Shown here piece after piece: positions 23,955 through 32,298 of a DNA stretch of 64,000 nt. The stretch is taken from positions 310,001 to 374,000 of the forward strand of contig NZ_QKYK01000001.1 in NCBI RefSeq assembly GCF_003426815.1. Reading direction: 5' to 3'. Origin of the DNA: Desertimonas flava (GTDB lineage Bacteria; Actinomycetota; Acidimicrobiia; Acidimicrobiales; Ilumatobacteraceae). The first letter of the stretch is position 1. Each line of letters starts with the position of its first letter. The notes beneath the pieces were generated by a model. That model was not told where the DNA came from and did no database searches. It saw nothing but the letters and a program-made list of their open reading frames with translations. The translations under genes were made by a program, and so were the position numbers.

Positions 23955-26435
23955 ATGGCGCCGCCAGCTCTCGACGGGACAACGATGCGAGCGGCGCGGG
24001 CCGCTCTCGTCGAGCGCCGCGACCTCACGGGATGGGCCTTGGCGACGGCGCTGTCCGCCCAGGCCGACGAGTGGCTCGTCCGTCTCGCCGGACGGCTGCC
24101 GGCGGGGTGGTCACTGGCGGCGACCGGTGGCTACGCACGCGGCGCGCTGTGTCCTGGTAGTGACATCGACGTGCTGCTCCTGCACCCCCAGCGGGCGTCC
24201 GACGACCAGGCCAAGGAGATCGCCGCCCGTATCTGGTACCCGTTCTGGGACGCCAAGCTGAAGCTCAGTCCGGCGGTCCAGTCGCCACGAAGCGCGCTCC
24301 AGCTCGCCTCAGACGACCTCGTCACGGCGACGTCGCTGCTCAACGTCCGGCACCTCGCCGGCAACGAGCAGGTGGTCGCCGAGCTTCGTGAGGGCGCCCA
24401 GCAGCAATGGCGCAAGCGTCCGCTGCCCTGGCTGCACCGGTTGCTGGAGGCCACCAGGCAACGCTGGGCGACCGCCGGGCCGGTGAGCTCGTTGCTCGAA
24501 CCCAACCTCAAGGACGGTCGGGGCGGGCTACGTGACCACGACGTCCTGCGCTGGGCCGTCGAGTCCGGGCGCGCCGATGTCGTGGCGTCCCTCGAGGCTC
24601 CACTCGGTGAGCTCGCCGCCGCCGCCGACCTCCTGCTCAGCGTGCGCTGCGAGCTCCACCGGGCCACCAGCCGGCACAGCGACGTGCTGACGCTGCACGA
24701 GCAGGACGTGGTCGCCGCCGCCTTCGGGGACGAGCTCCCGCTGCTCCACGTCGACGGCGACGCCGACCGCGGCGGGCGCACCGATCCCGCCGATCGTCTG
24801 ATGCACTCCGTGTCGACCGCGGCGCGCAGCATCGAGTGGGCCGGCGAGCGGTTCTGGCGGCGCGTGGAGCGGATCCTCGACGGCTCGGCCGGCGACGGAG
24901 CCGCCGGCCCGCGTCGTGTCGGCCGGCTCGAGCGGATCGTCGAACGCGGGCGGCGCAACCGGCCGACGCGGCCGACGCCCGAGCCGATGCCGGGTCTCGC
25001 CGTGATCGGTGACGAGCTCCATCTGACCGACGCGGCCGACGTCGACGATCCGGCCCTGTTGTTCCGGGTCGCCGGGGTGTCGGCGCGCAGCGGCATCCCC
25101 CTCAGCCGGGAAGCGCTGACCGCCCTTCGGTCGCTGCCGGCGCGCGACGGCTCGGCGCCGTGGACCGAGTCCATGCGCAAGGAGTTCGTCGGGCTGCTCG
25201 GCGCGGGGGAGCCGATGATCGGCGTCGTCGAGGCGCTCGAGCACTACGGCCTGTTCAGCCGGGCGCTGCCGGAGTGGGAGCACGTTCGGAGCCTCCCGCA
25301 GCGCAACGCCTTCCACGTCTACAACGTCGACCGTCACCTGCTGCAGACGATCGCCAACGCCGCCGGCTTCGTCCGTGCCGTCGGCCGGCCGGATCTGTTG
25401 CTGGTCGGCGCGCTGTTCCACGATCTCGGTAAGGGCTACGAGCGTGATCACAGCGACCTCGGGGTGGATCTCACGCGGCTGATCGGCCCGCGCATGGGCT
25501 TCGCGCCCGACGACGTGGAGACGATCGCCGTGCTCGTCCAGCACCATCTCCTGCTCGTCGAGACGGCGACGCGCCGCGACCTCAATGATCCACGGACGGC
25601 GGCCAACGTGGCCGACGCCGTCGGGACCGCGGAGCGACTCGATCTCCTGCGCGCCCTCACGGAGTCCGACGCCACGGCCACCGGTCCGTCGGCGTGGTCG
25701 ACCTGGAAGCGGGCCCTCGTCGACGAGTTGGTGCGGCGCGTCCACGAGACGCTCGACGGGCGCCCGACGCAACCCTCCGGGGTCGACCCCGGCGCCCGGT
25801 TCGCCGACCTGGTCGAGCAGGTCCGTTACGGGGGCGGAGTGGCCAGCGAGGTGGACCACGACGGTGAGTTCGTGGTGTTCCGCGTCGCTGCCGCCGACCG
25901 GGCCGGCCTGTTCGCCACGGTCGTCGGCACGCTCGTGGTGCACCGGGTGGACATCGCGACCGCCGAGGCGTGGAGCACCAGCGACGGTGTGGCCGTCCAG
26001 CAGTTCCAGATCCTGCCCGATCAGGACCCGCCGCCGTTCGGCCGCGTGCAGAACGACCTCGCGGCGGTGGTCGGCGGCTCGCTCGATCTGGAGGATCGGC
26101 TGGCCGCTCGGATCGACGAAGCCCGGAGGCGTGCCCGCCGGCGGGCCATCGCCGCGGCGGCGCCGAGGACCGAGGTGCTGGTGAGCAACGAGGCGAGCGA
26201 CTCGACCACGATGATCGACGTGCGAGCGCCGGACGGCCCGGCGGTGCTCTACCGTCTGGCCGCTTCGCTCGCCGACTTCGGCGTCGACATCCGCACGGCG
26301 AAGGTCGCCACCCTCGGGCACGAGGTGGTCGACGTGTTCTACGTGCAGCGGCCCGAACCCGGCGCCGGCCAGATCCCGATCGAACAGCATCAGGCGCTAC
26401 GCGACCTGTTGTACGCCGCAGTGTCGCTCTCGTGA
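23955..26435 (+). CDS. glnD: PII uridylyltransferase / uridylyl-removing enzyme
   Basis: An 826-residue nitrogen sensor that adds UMP to, or removes it from, the PII protein according to glutamine level. Domain order is standard: nucleotidyltransferase with GGYARGALCPGSDIDVLLL (from about residue 58), a GlnD-specific helical region (LLEPNLKDGRGGLRDH), an HD phosphohydrolase (ALFHDLGKG at about 486-492), and two C-terminal ACT domains (about 638 and 753 onward; ADRAGLFATVVGTLV and PDGPAVLYRLAASLADF). All key acidic residues of the transferase site are present. It is not next to glnB or amtB here, and seems to be transcribed alone. Actinobacterial homologs may adenylylate PII instead of uridylylating it. 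Confidence 0.92.
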   Translation: MAPPALDGTTMRAARAALVERRDLTGWALATALSAQADEWLVRLAGRLPAGWSLAATGGYARGALCPGSDIDVLLLHPQRASDDQAKEIAARIWYPFWDAKLKLSPAVQSPRSALQLASDDLVTATSLLNVRHLAGNEQVVAELREGAQQQWRKRPLPWLHRLLEATRQRWATAGPVSSLLEPNLKDGRGGLRDHDVLRWAVESGRADVVASLEAPLGELAAAADLLLSVRCELHRATSRHSDVLTLHEQDVVAAAFGDELPLLHVDGDADRGGRTDPADRLMHSVSTAARSIEWAGERFWRRVERILDGSAGDGAAGPRRVGRLERIVERGRRNRPTRPTPEPMPGLAVIGDELHLTDAADVDDPALLFRVAGVSARSGIPLSREALTALRSLPARDGSAPWTESMRKEFVGLLGAGEPMIGVVEALEHYGLFSRALPEWEHVRSLPQRNAFHVYNVDRHLLQTIANAAGFVRAVGRPDLLLVGALFHDLGKGYERDHSDLGVDLTRLIGPRMGFAPDDVETIAVLVQHHLLLVETATRRDLNDPRTAANVADAVGTAERLDLLRALTESDATATGPSAWSTWKRALVDELVRRVHETLDGRPTQPSGVDPGARFADLVEQVRYGGGVASEVDHDGEFVVFRVAAADRAGLFATVVGTLVVHRVDIATAEAWSTSDGVAVQQFQILPDQDPPPFGRVQNDLAAVVGGSLDLEDRLAARIDEARRRARRRAIAAAAPRTEVLVSNEASDSTTMIDVRAPDGPAVLYRLAASLADFGVDIRTAKVATLGHEVVDVFYVQRPEPGAGQIPIEQHQALRDLLYAAVSLS

Positions 26436-26494
26436 CGGCAGCCGGCTGACCTGTCCTGAGCTGGCGTCCGCAGGCCGCCGGACGACGAGGGTGT

Positions 26495-26500
26495 TACGGT
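26495..26500 (+). promoter_or_regulatory. -10-like element (TACGGT) before Thr-rich protein gene
   Basis: TACGGT lies 46 nt before the ATG at 26547 and fits TAnnnT. A GGGAGGG ribosome site follows just before the start, so this gene would have a leader of about 40 nt. Confidence 0.35.
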
Positions 26501-26546
26501 CGCCGTGGGATCTGGTTGATGGGCACCAGATCGGTGGGAGGGTGCA

Positions 26547-27329
26547 ATGGACTGTCAGCTACCGGCGACCGGCCTCGATGGCGCCGCCGTCGTGGTCGTC
26601 GCGGCCGTGCTGATCGTCGTGGGTTCGGCGATCGTGTTCGTGGTCAGACGGCGCGGGCTACCGACGGCGGCGGTTGTGCTCGGCGCGACGGTGCTGTTCG
26701 GAGCGTTGCCGTTGTCCGATCCGGCGGCGGCAGGGACGGACTGTCCCCCACCGGCGGCAGCATCTGACGGCGCCTCGTCGGTGCCACCGTCGGCGTCTGC
26801 ACCCGTCACGGTGCCGGCGACGGTGACGACCGGACCGGCGACCTCCGCTCCGACGACAGGAGTCTCCACATCGACGACGACCGAGCCGACGACGACGCAG
26901 GCACCCACGACGACGGAGGCGCCAACGACGGAGGCAACGACGACGAGCACCACGACGTCCACCACCACCACCACGACCACCACCACCACCACGACCACCA
27001 CCACCACGACCCTGCCGGGCCCGCCCACGCTGACCATCGGCAGCCCACGGATCGACGACTGTGGTTTCCTGGCCGATCGCTGCCTGTACCTGGAGCTCAC
27101 CGCCACGGGTCTCCTCCGGGGAGGTTCCGTGACGATCCACCGAAACGGCGACGACGAGTACGTTGCGATCTACACCGACCTGGCAGGCAACGGCTCGTGG
27201 ACCCAGTCCATCGTCGTGGCGCCGTGCCTCGGCAACTGGCCGGCGGGGGACCACTTGGTCGCGATCGGCACGACGGCCTCCCGACAGCCGATCACGAGCA
27301 ACACCTTGGTCCTTGCCCAGCCCTGCTGA
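26547..27329 (+). CDS. Thr-rich surface protein with N-terminal LPxTG-TM-Arg block
   Basis: A 260-residue membrane or surface protein of unknown family. Its N terminus reads MDCQLPATG, then a hydrophobic helix (AAVVVVAAVLIVVGSAIVF) and VVRRRG: the exact order of a sortase sorting signal, which normally sits at the C terminus. A second helix (TAAVVLGATVLFGALPL) ends with a signal-peptidase-like PAAAG. Then come a Thr/Pro/Ser stretch (about residues 85-152) and a small C-terminal domain of about 100 residues with four Cys (DDCGFLADRCLYLELTATG..VAPCLGNW..LAQPC). GGGAGGG before the ATG supports the start. The protein at 43006-43788 has the same N-terminal plan and, by chance or not, the same length. 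Confidence 0.75.
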   Translation: MDCQLPATGLDGAAVVVVAAVLIVVGSAIVFVVRRRGLPTAAVVLGATVLFGALPLSDPAAAGTDCPPPAAASDGASSVPPSASAPVTVPATVTTGPATSAPTTGVSTSTTTEPTTTQAPTTTEAPTTEATTTSTTTSTTTTTTTTTTTTTTTTTLPGPPTLTIGSPRIDDCGFLADRCLYLELTATGLLRGGSVTIHRNGDDEYVAIYTDLAGNGSWTQSIVVAPCLGNWPAGDHLVAIGTTASRQPITSNTLVLAQPC

Positions 27330-27473
27330 CCGGCCGCCGCCCCGGAACGCCTCGCCTCGAGCCGGGCTCCAGAACTGCGAGCTGGCCGCAGGTGTGTCCG
27401 GTGCGGCACAATCGGCCGCTGACGCCGGTCTGTCCTGGCCGCTGCCGCCGGTCGTCGACAGGGAGGTTGTCAC

Positions 27474-28271
27474 ATGGTCGCGGAGGATCTCGAGCTCGAC
27501 ACCGTCGTGCCACCGTTGCTCGCCGAGGCGGGCGCGATCGCTCTGAAGTGGTTCCGCACGGCGCTCATCGCCGACGACAAGAACGCCGGGCGGGCCGACG
27601 GCTTCGACCCAGTCACGGAGGCTGACCGCGGCATCGAGGATCTGCTGCGCCGGCGCTTGTCCGAGCGCTATCCCGACCATCAGATCATCGGCGAGGAACA
27701 GGGGGTCTCGGGAACGGTTGGTCGCTACCGCTGGCTGATCGACCCCATCGACGGCACGAAGTCCTTCGTCAGCGGCTCGCCGTTGTGGGGGATCCTCCTC
27801 GGCCTCCTCGACGGCGACGAGCCGATCGCCGGCTGGGTGCACCAGCCGTACCTCGACGAGACCTTCGCCTCGGTCGGGTCCGACGCCTGGTTCGCCCATG
27901 CCGGTGAACGCCGTCCGCTTCGTTCGAGGACCGGGCGACATCTCGACAGCGCCGTGATGTACACGACGTTTCCGGGGATGTTCAGTCCCGGGCGTGAGCT
28001 CGATGCGTTCACCCGCCTGTCGGACGCGGTGCAGCTGACGCGGTTCGGGGGGGACTGCTACTCGTACTGCATGCTGGCGATGGGACAGGTCGACCTCGTC
28101 GTCGAGGCCAGCCTCCAGCCGTACGACATCGTGCCGCTCATCCCGATCGTCGAGGCGTCGGGAGGCGTGATCACCGACCTGTCCGGCCACCGGCCGCTGA
28201 ACGGCGGATTCGTGGTCGCCGCGGCCAATGCCGACCTTCATCGCGAGGCGATGGACTGCATCGTGCCCTGA
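27474..28271 (+). CDS. hisN: Histidinol-phosphatase, inositol monophosphatase family
   Basis: A 265-residue Mg2+-dependent phosphatase of the IMPase fold. The motifs are DPVTEADRGIE, IIGEEQG (metal Glu), WLIDPIDGTKSFVSG (metal Asp pair; the DGTKSF form is typical of HisN and unlike DGTxNF of inositol phosphatases), and a C-terminal ASLQPYDIVPLIPIVEASGGVITDLSG. This places it with the IMPase-type histidinol-phosphatases of actinobacteria, which release histidinol from its phosphate in histidine synthesis. No other his genes are near. The ATG follows a GGGAGG site. An inositol- or sugar-phosphatase activity cannot be excluded. Confidence 0.87.
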   Translation: MVAEDLELDTVVPPLLAEAGAIALKWFRTALIADDKNAGRADGFDPVTEADRGIEDLLRRRLSERYPDHQIIGEEQGVSGTVGRYRWLIDPIDGTKSFVSGSPLWGILLGLLDGDEPIAGWVHQPYLDETFASVGSDAWFAHAGERRPLRSRTGRHLDSAVMYTTFPGMFSPGRELDAFTRLSDAVQLTRFGGDCYSYCMLAMGQVDLVVEASLQPYDIVPLIPIVEASGGVITDLSGHRPLNGGFVVAAANADLHREAMDCIVP

Positions 28272-28304
28272 CCGCTCGGTACCGGAGCGGACACTTACAG
28301 AGCG

Positions 28305-28310
28305 TACGCT
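28305..28310 (+). promoter_or_regulatory. Leaderless -10 element (TACGCT) for SRPBCC-sulfatase pair
   Basis: TACGCT is followed by exactly 6 nt and the GTG start at 28317. No ribosome site is present, so translation from the 5' end of the mRNA is likely. Confidence 0.55.
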
Positions 28311-28316
28311 CGCTAC

Positions 28317-28724
28317 GTGACGTTCGGGTCGGTGCGCCATCATGTCCGGATCGGCCGGCCCGCGGCGGACGTGTGGGCGTTGGTCGGCGATCCGGCCCGG
28401 CTCCACGAGTGGTTCCCAGGGATCGACGAGTGTGTCGTCGAGGGCACGTGCCGGAAGGTGACGCTGGGCAGTGGGCTCCGGCTGACGGAGGAGATCACGG
28501 TCGCCGACGCCATCCGTCGGCGCTTTCAGTACCGGATCACGGAAGCGATGTTCACGTATCACCGCGGCACGATCGACGTGCTCGACCTCGACGACGGAAC
28601 GTGCGTCGTGTCGTACGCGACCGACGCTGATCCCCGCACGATGGCCCTGACGATCGGCGGGGGCACGGCTGCTGCCCTCGCCGAGCTGAAGCGCCAGATG
28701 GAGACGACGGAGGCGGACGTCTGA
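28317..28724 (+). CDS. SRPBCC / polyketide-cyclase-like protein
   Basis: A 135-residue START/SRPBCC-fold protein with a hydrophobic ligand cavity. The typical start VRHHVRIGRPAADVWALVGDPARLHEWFPGIDECVVEG and the strand series ending GGGTAAALAELKRQME are seen. These proteins bind or shape small hydrophobic ligands, and many act as cyclases or carriers; no reaction can be named. It begins with GTG after a TACGCT-N6 element. Its TGA overlaps the sulfatase ATG by 1 bp, so both are made from one mRNA and may handle the same compound. Confidence 0.83.
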   Translation: MTFGSVRHHVRIGRPAADVWALVGDPARLHEWFPGIDECVVEGTCRKVTLGSGLRLTEEITVADAIRRRFQYRITEAMFTYHRGTIDVLDLDDGTCVVSYATDADPRTMALTIGGGTAAALAELKRQMETTEADV

Positions 28725-30259
28725 TGGGCCGCAAGATCCTCTTCGTGACGACCGACCAGCAGCGTTACGACACGCTGGGCTGCAACGGCGGCCAGTTGTC
28801 GCGGACCCCGAACATCGATGCCCTGGCGAACGCCGGCTACCGGTACGAGCGGGCCCACCCCCAGTCGGTGGTGTGCATGCCGTCGCGGTCGACGATGCTG
28901 ACCGGTCAGCACCCGAGCACCCACGGCGTGTGGATGAACGGCGTGCCGTTGCCCGTCGACGCCCCGTCCGTTGCCGAGGTGCTGCGCGGGGCGGGGTACC
29001 GCACGGCTCTCGTCGGCAAGCCGCACTTCGAGCCGTTCCTCGATCCCTTCGCCCGGTTCGCCGAGAACCGCTTCGCACGCGACGGGCAACCAGAGGCGCA
29101 TCGCGGGTTCGAGCACTTCGTCGCTGCGACACACACCCCAGCCGGACCGCTGCACTACGCCCGCTGGCTGGCCGAGCACCACCCGGAGGCAGCGGCCGGC
29201 TTCTATCCCGTGCTCGACGCCGGTCTCGAGGTCAACGCGCTCGGCGGCGGTGAGACCGGCGCCCCGCAGGTGTGGGACAACCCGGTGGCGCGGGAGATGT
29301 ACCACACCGATTGGGTCGCCGATCGCACGATCGACTGGCTGCGGACGCTGGCGCCCACCGACGACTGGTTCTGTTGGATGAGTTTCCCCGATCCCCATCA
29401 CCCGTGGGATCCGCCGCAGTCGGAACTGGGCAGGTTCGACTGGCGCGACGTGCCGTTGCCCGCCGGCTACATCTCCGGCCGGGCCGAGCGTGAGGCCGTG
29501 CTCGACGCCAAGCCGCGGCACTGGCGGGCCTGGTACGACGGCCGGCTCGTGTCCAACTACGAGGCGCCCCTGCGGTGGGTGCCGGCCACGCTCACGCCCG
29601 ACCAGGTCCGCGAGGTCAACGCCCGCAACGCGGTCGAGGTCGAGTTGATCGACGAGGCGGTCGGCCGGGTACTGGCTGCGATCGACGCGCTCGGCTGGGG
29701 GGCCGAGGTGGACGTGGTGTTCACGACCGATCACGGCGAGCTGCAGGGCGACTTCGGGCTCTTGTTCAAAGGCCCGTATCACGTCGACGCCCTGATGCGC
29801 CTGCCGCTGATCTGGCGCCCGGCGCCGTCGGTGGAAGCCGTGCCGTCGGCCGTCTCGCGCCCGGTCGGTCACGTCGACCTGGCCCCGACGTTCTGCGCGA
29901 TCGCCGGTCTGGCGACCCCGCATTGGATGGAGGGTCGGCCCCTGCCGGTCGATGATGCCGACGCCGAGGCCCGTGGGTTCGAGCGCGTGCTCACCGAGTG
30001 GGACAGCGAGCTGTTCGGGGTCGAGGTCCACCTCCGCACGATCACCCGCGACGGGTGGGTCTGCACGGTGTATGCGCCCGGCACCCAGCACGACGGGACG
30101 GAGGGCGAGCTCTACTCGCTCGCCGACGATCCGCTGCAGCGCGTCAACCGCTGGGACGACCTGTCCCTGCGCGCCCTTCGCGAGGATCTCGTCGCCGACC
30201 TCCGCGCCCACCAGCCCCCGATGAAGTCGCCCCCGCGCCGCGTCGAAGCCCCCGTCTGA
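28724..30259 (+). CDS. Sulfatase family hydrolase (type I, Cys)
   Basis: A 511-residue arylsulfatase-fold hydrolase that should cleave sulfate esters. The metal motif is VTTDQQRYDTLGC (D11). The activation motif is C51-MPSR, the CxPSR signature whose Cys becomes formylglycine. VVFTTDHGELQGDFGLLFKG supplies the later metal ligands. There is no signal peptide, so it would act inside the cell on an imported sulfated compound. Activation needs a formylglycine-generating enzyme; the FGE-like domain at 5423-7471 has no Cys and is a poor candidate. Choline-sulfatase-like or phosphonate-hydrolase-like members share these motifs. Coupled with the SRPBCC gene by a 1-bp overlap. Confidence 0.9.
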   Translation: MGRKILFVTTDQQRYDTLGCNGGQLSRTPNIDALANAGYRYERAHPQSVVCMPSRSTMLTGQHPSTHGVWMNGVPLPVDAPSVAEVLRGAGYRTALVGKPHFEPFLDPFARFAENRFARDGQPEAHRGFEHFVAATHTPAGPLHYARWLAEHHPEAAAGFYPVLDAGLEVNALGGGETGAPQVWDNPVAREMYHTDWVADRTIDWLRTLAPTDDWFCWMSFPDPHHPWDPPQSELGRFDWRDVPLPAGYISGRAEREAVLDAKPRHWRAWYDGRLVSNYEAPLRWVPATLTPDQVREVNARNAVEVELIDEAVGRVLAAIDALGWGAEVDVVFTTDHGELQGDFGLLFKGPYHVDALMRLPLIWRPAPSVEAVPSAVSRPVGHVDLAPTFCAIAGLATPHWMEGRPLPVDDADAEARGFERVLTEWDSELFGVEVHLRTITRDGWVCTVYAPGTQHDGTEGELYSLADDPLQRVNRWDDLSLRALREDLVADLRAHQPPMKSPPRRVEAPV

Positions 30260-30280
30260 CAGCCGGACGCGCGGCGGTGA

Positions 30281-30811
30281 CTACACGGCGAGGACGCCGT
30301 CGGTCATCATCACGATGCCGAGGACGACGCCGGCCGTGGCCGACGCGAGACGGGCGGGGCGGCGGCCGATGGCGGCCGCGACGGCGTTCGGTGCGGCGAG
30401 TACACCGGCGGCGATGAGAAGCCCGAGGATCGGCGCCGGGTAGCCGTTGCGGGCGGCGACGGCGAGGGTCAGGACTCCGACGGGCGGGGTGAACACGATC
30501 GGGAACAGGCCCGGCACCAGACCGCCGACGGCACCGGGCCGCGCAGCGGGCGCGGCATCGTCGGACCACCGGAAGAACGCCGTCAGCGACCACAGGATGA
30601 GCACCATGCCGGCCGCCACCTCCATCGTTGGCGAGCTGACGTCGAGGGCGTCGAGAAGGAGCGAGGCGATCGCGGCGACGACCACACCCACCGCGACCAG
30701 GCCGGCGGCGACCGTGTAGCGCTGGCTGCTCGTGTACTCGCGCAGCTGGCGAACCCGCTGTGGTAGATCCACGGCGGCGACCAGCGCCGCCACGGCGACG
30801 ATCCAGTTCAC
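30281..30811 (-). CDS. MarC-like multi-pass membrane protein
   Basis: A 176-residue integral membrane protein with about five or six helices. The segment GGLVPGLFPIVFTPPVGVLTLAVAA, a Pro-containing hairpin, resembles the repeat of MarC/LysE-type proteins, and the C terminus ends SATAGVVLGIVMMTDGVLAV. The role of MarC proteins is not settled. The GTG start overlaps the TGA of the upstream toroid-fold gene by 4 bp (GTGA), which fixes the start and shows the two are translated together. Only distant family likeness is visible. Confidence 0.65.
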   Translation of the reverse strand: MNWIVAVAALVAAVDLPQRVRQLREYTSSQRYTVAAGLVAVGVVVAAIASLLLDALDVSSPTMEVAAGMVLILWSLTAFFRWSDDAAPAARPGAVGGLVPGLFPIVFTPPVGVLTLAVAARNGYPAPILGLLIAAGVLAAPNAVAAAIGRRPARLASATAGVVLGIVMMTDGVLAV

Positions 30812-32034
30812 GGTGCCGATCCTCCCTGTTGGTCCACGTCGTGCGAGCCGTCGCCACCGGGGGCGATCGGGATCGCCTCGAGCAGCGCCGACAGCGAGTG
30901 CTGTTGGTCGTCCATCTGGGTGATGCCGAACTGGAACCAGGCGCCGTCCTCGGCCGGGTCGGTGTCCGAGTCGGCTTGTCGCGACTGAAGGACGCCCGCT
31001 GCGCACAGCGCCCGGTCGCGCAGCGGAGCCCGGTATCCGGCGAAGTCGTCGTCGGCCTCGGCGAGGGCCGACCACTGGTCGAGCGCCTCGCCGATCGTGC
31101 CCATGCCGGCGCCGAGCGTCTGACGGCCCCTCGTATAGTGCGAGAAGAAGCTGTTGGTCCGCTGCGACTCCCAGCGGATCTGCAGGCTCTGGAAGCCCAT
31201 CTGGCGACGGATGTACTCGCGGTGGGTGTCGGTGAGCGGTGCCCCACCCGGCCACGTCGCCATCGTGGCGAACCCGTAGGCGGCCCAGTGGTCGGCCACG
31301 TCGGGCCACCAGCCCTCGACGTCGTCGCGCTCTGCTGCGAGGTAGTCGGCGATGCGCAGCGCGGTGATGTCGTAGCCGGCGGCGGGAAAGGTGCGATGCA
31401 ACAGTCCGAGCGCCCAGAACACCTCTCCGGTGAAGTACTGGTTCCAGCTCTCGGGAACGGGCTCTCCGGTCGCCGGATCCCAGCCGCCGAGCACCTGGCC
31501 CCGCTCGTTGACCATCACGGTGAGGAACGCGCCGAGGTCGTGCATCAGCGCGTCGTGTTCGTCGTCGCCCGTGCGATCGCGGCGTTCGACGAGGGCGGCG
31601 ACGAGGAGTCCGGTCGCCCCGACGCGCACCGACGTCACCTCACCGTCGTCGTTCGGTGGCGCCAGGGCCTTCCAGCCTGGCCCCTCGTAGAGGTTGTCGA
31701 GCACCCAGTCCAGCCCGGCGTCGGCCGCATCGGCCGCACGGTCGAGGCCGTGCCGGGCGGCCTGCTCGAGGCTCATCGTCACACCGGCGTGGCGCACGAC
31801 GTTGTACCCGCCGAGATCGGTGTCGGCGTCGCGGTCGTAGCGATACAGCCACTGACCGTCGGGTTGCTGGTTGTCGACGAACCAGTCGACGGCGGCCTGC
31901 GCCGAGGCGGTCAGCGACGCGACGTCCGGATCGCCGCAGTGCTCGGGCTGGACGACGACGGCGCGGAGCCCGACCAGCGTCACGCCCCACAGCAATGCGC
32001 CGCGGCCGACGATGCCCGCGACGCTCCGACCCAT
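30808..32034 (-). CDS. Membrane-anchored alpha/alpha-toroid protein of unknown function
   Basis: A 408-residue protein with an N-terminal signal anchor (GALLWGVTLVGLRAVVV). The remainder is helical and contains repeated toroid-like segments: AQAAVDWFVDNQQPDGQWLYRYDRDADTD, DAGLDWVLDNLYEG, GATGLLVAALVERR, SWNQYFTGEVFWALGLLHR. Such (alpha/alpha)6 repeats occur in prenyltransferase-like, squalene-cyclase-like and glycoside-hydrolase proteins. The C-terminal part has RWESQRTNSFFSHYTRGRQTLGAGMGT and is rich in Asp/Gln. It would face the outside. No catalytic residues could be assigned. A TAGCGT hexamer 8 nt before the ATG suggests a leaderless start. Translationally coupled to a MarC-like protein. 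Confidence 0.7.
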   Translation of the reverse strand: MGRSVAGIVGRGALLWGVTLVGLRAVVVQPEHCGDPDVASLTASAQAAVDWFVDNQQPDGQWLYRYDRDADTDLGGYNVVRHAGVTMSLEQAARHGLDRAADAADAGLDWVLDNLYEGPGWKALAPPNDDGEVTSVRVGATGLLVAALVERRDRTGDDEHDALMHDLGAFLTVMVNERGQVLGGWDPATGEPVPESWNQYFTGEVFWALGLLHRTFPAAGYDITALRIADYLAAERDDVEGWWPDVADHWAAYGFATMATWPGGAPLTDTHREYIRRQMGFQSLQIRWESQRTNSFFSHYTRGRQTLGAGMGTIGEALDQWSALAEADDDFAGYRAPLRDRALCAAGVLQSRQADSDTDPAEDGAWFQFGITQMDDQQHSLSALLEAIPIAPGGDGSHDVDQQGGSAP

Positions 32035-32042
32035 GCGGGCCG

Positions 32043-32048
32043 ACGCTA
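32043..32048 (-). promoter_or_regulatory. Leaderless -10 element (TAGCGT, minus strand)
   Basis: On the minus strand TAGCGT is followed by 8 nt and the ATG at 32034 of the toroid-fold protein gene. Confidence 0.45.
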
Positions 32049-32179
32049 ACCAACCGAACGTGACGTCAGGCGGACGCCGCGGGAACCGGTGGGTCTCACT
32101 GGATGTGCGTGGCTCACCCCGTCATGGCACATCCCGTCAGATCCGCGAACGGCGCTGCTCGCCATCCTCAACCTTTTGG

Positions 32180-32208
32180 TTGACAACTGATCGAAAGCAC
32201 TCTACGTT
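32180..32208 (+). promoter_or_regulatory. Promoter of ArsR operon (TTGACA-17-TACGTT)
   Basis: A consensus -35 TTGACA (32180-32185) and -10 TACGTT (32203-32208) are separated by 17 bp. The ATG of the ArsR gene lies about 90 nt downstream. The -10 overlaps a 12-bp perfect palindrome, so the promoter is likely closed when the repressor binds. Confidence 0.75.
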
Positions 32209-32235
32209 GTACTCAACCAAGCAGTTGAGTACAAC
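32206..32235. promoter_or_regulatory. ArsR operator, perfect 12-bp inverted repeat
   Basis: GTTGTACTCAAC (32206-32217) and its exact reverse complement (32224-32235) are separated by 6 bp. The palindrome covers the end of the -10 and the transcription start of the ArsR/AHSA1/TIGR03086 operon. A smaller palindrome CAACC..GGTTG (32169-32182) sits over the -35. The position argues for negative autoregulation. Confidence 0.72.
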
Positions 32236-32298
32236 GAGCGGTCGAGTCCAGTCAGATCCACGAGCAAGATCCACGACTACGAGGGGCAAAGGGAGCCG

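Noticed and set aside
26658-29132. 824-codon minus-strand frame across the Thr-rich, hisN and sulfatase genes
   Set aside because: It crosses three well-supported plus-strand genes and has only Arg/Gly low-complexity content.
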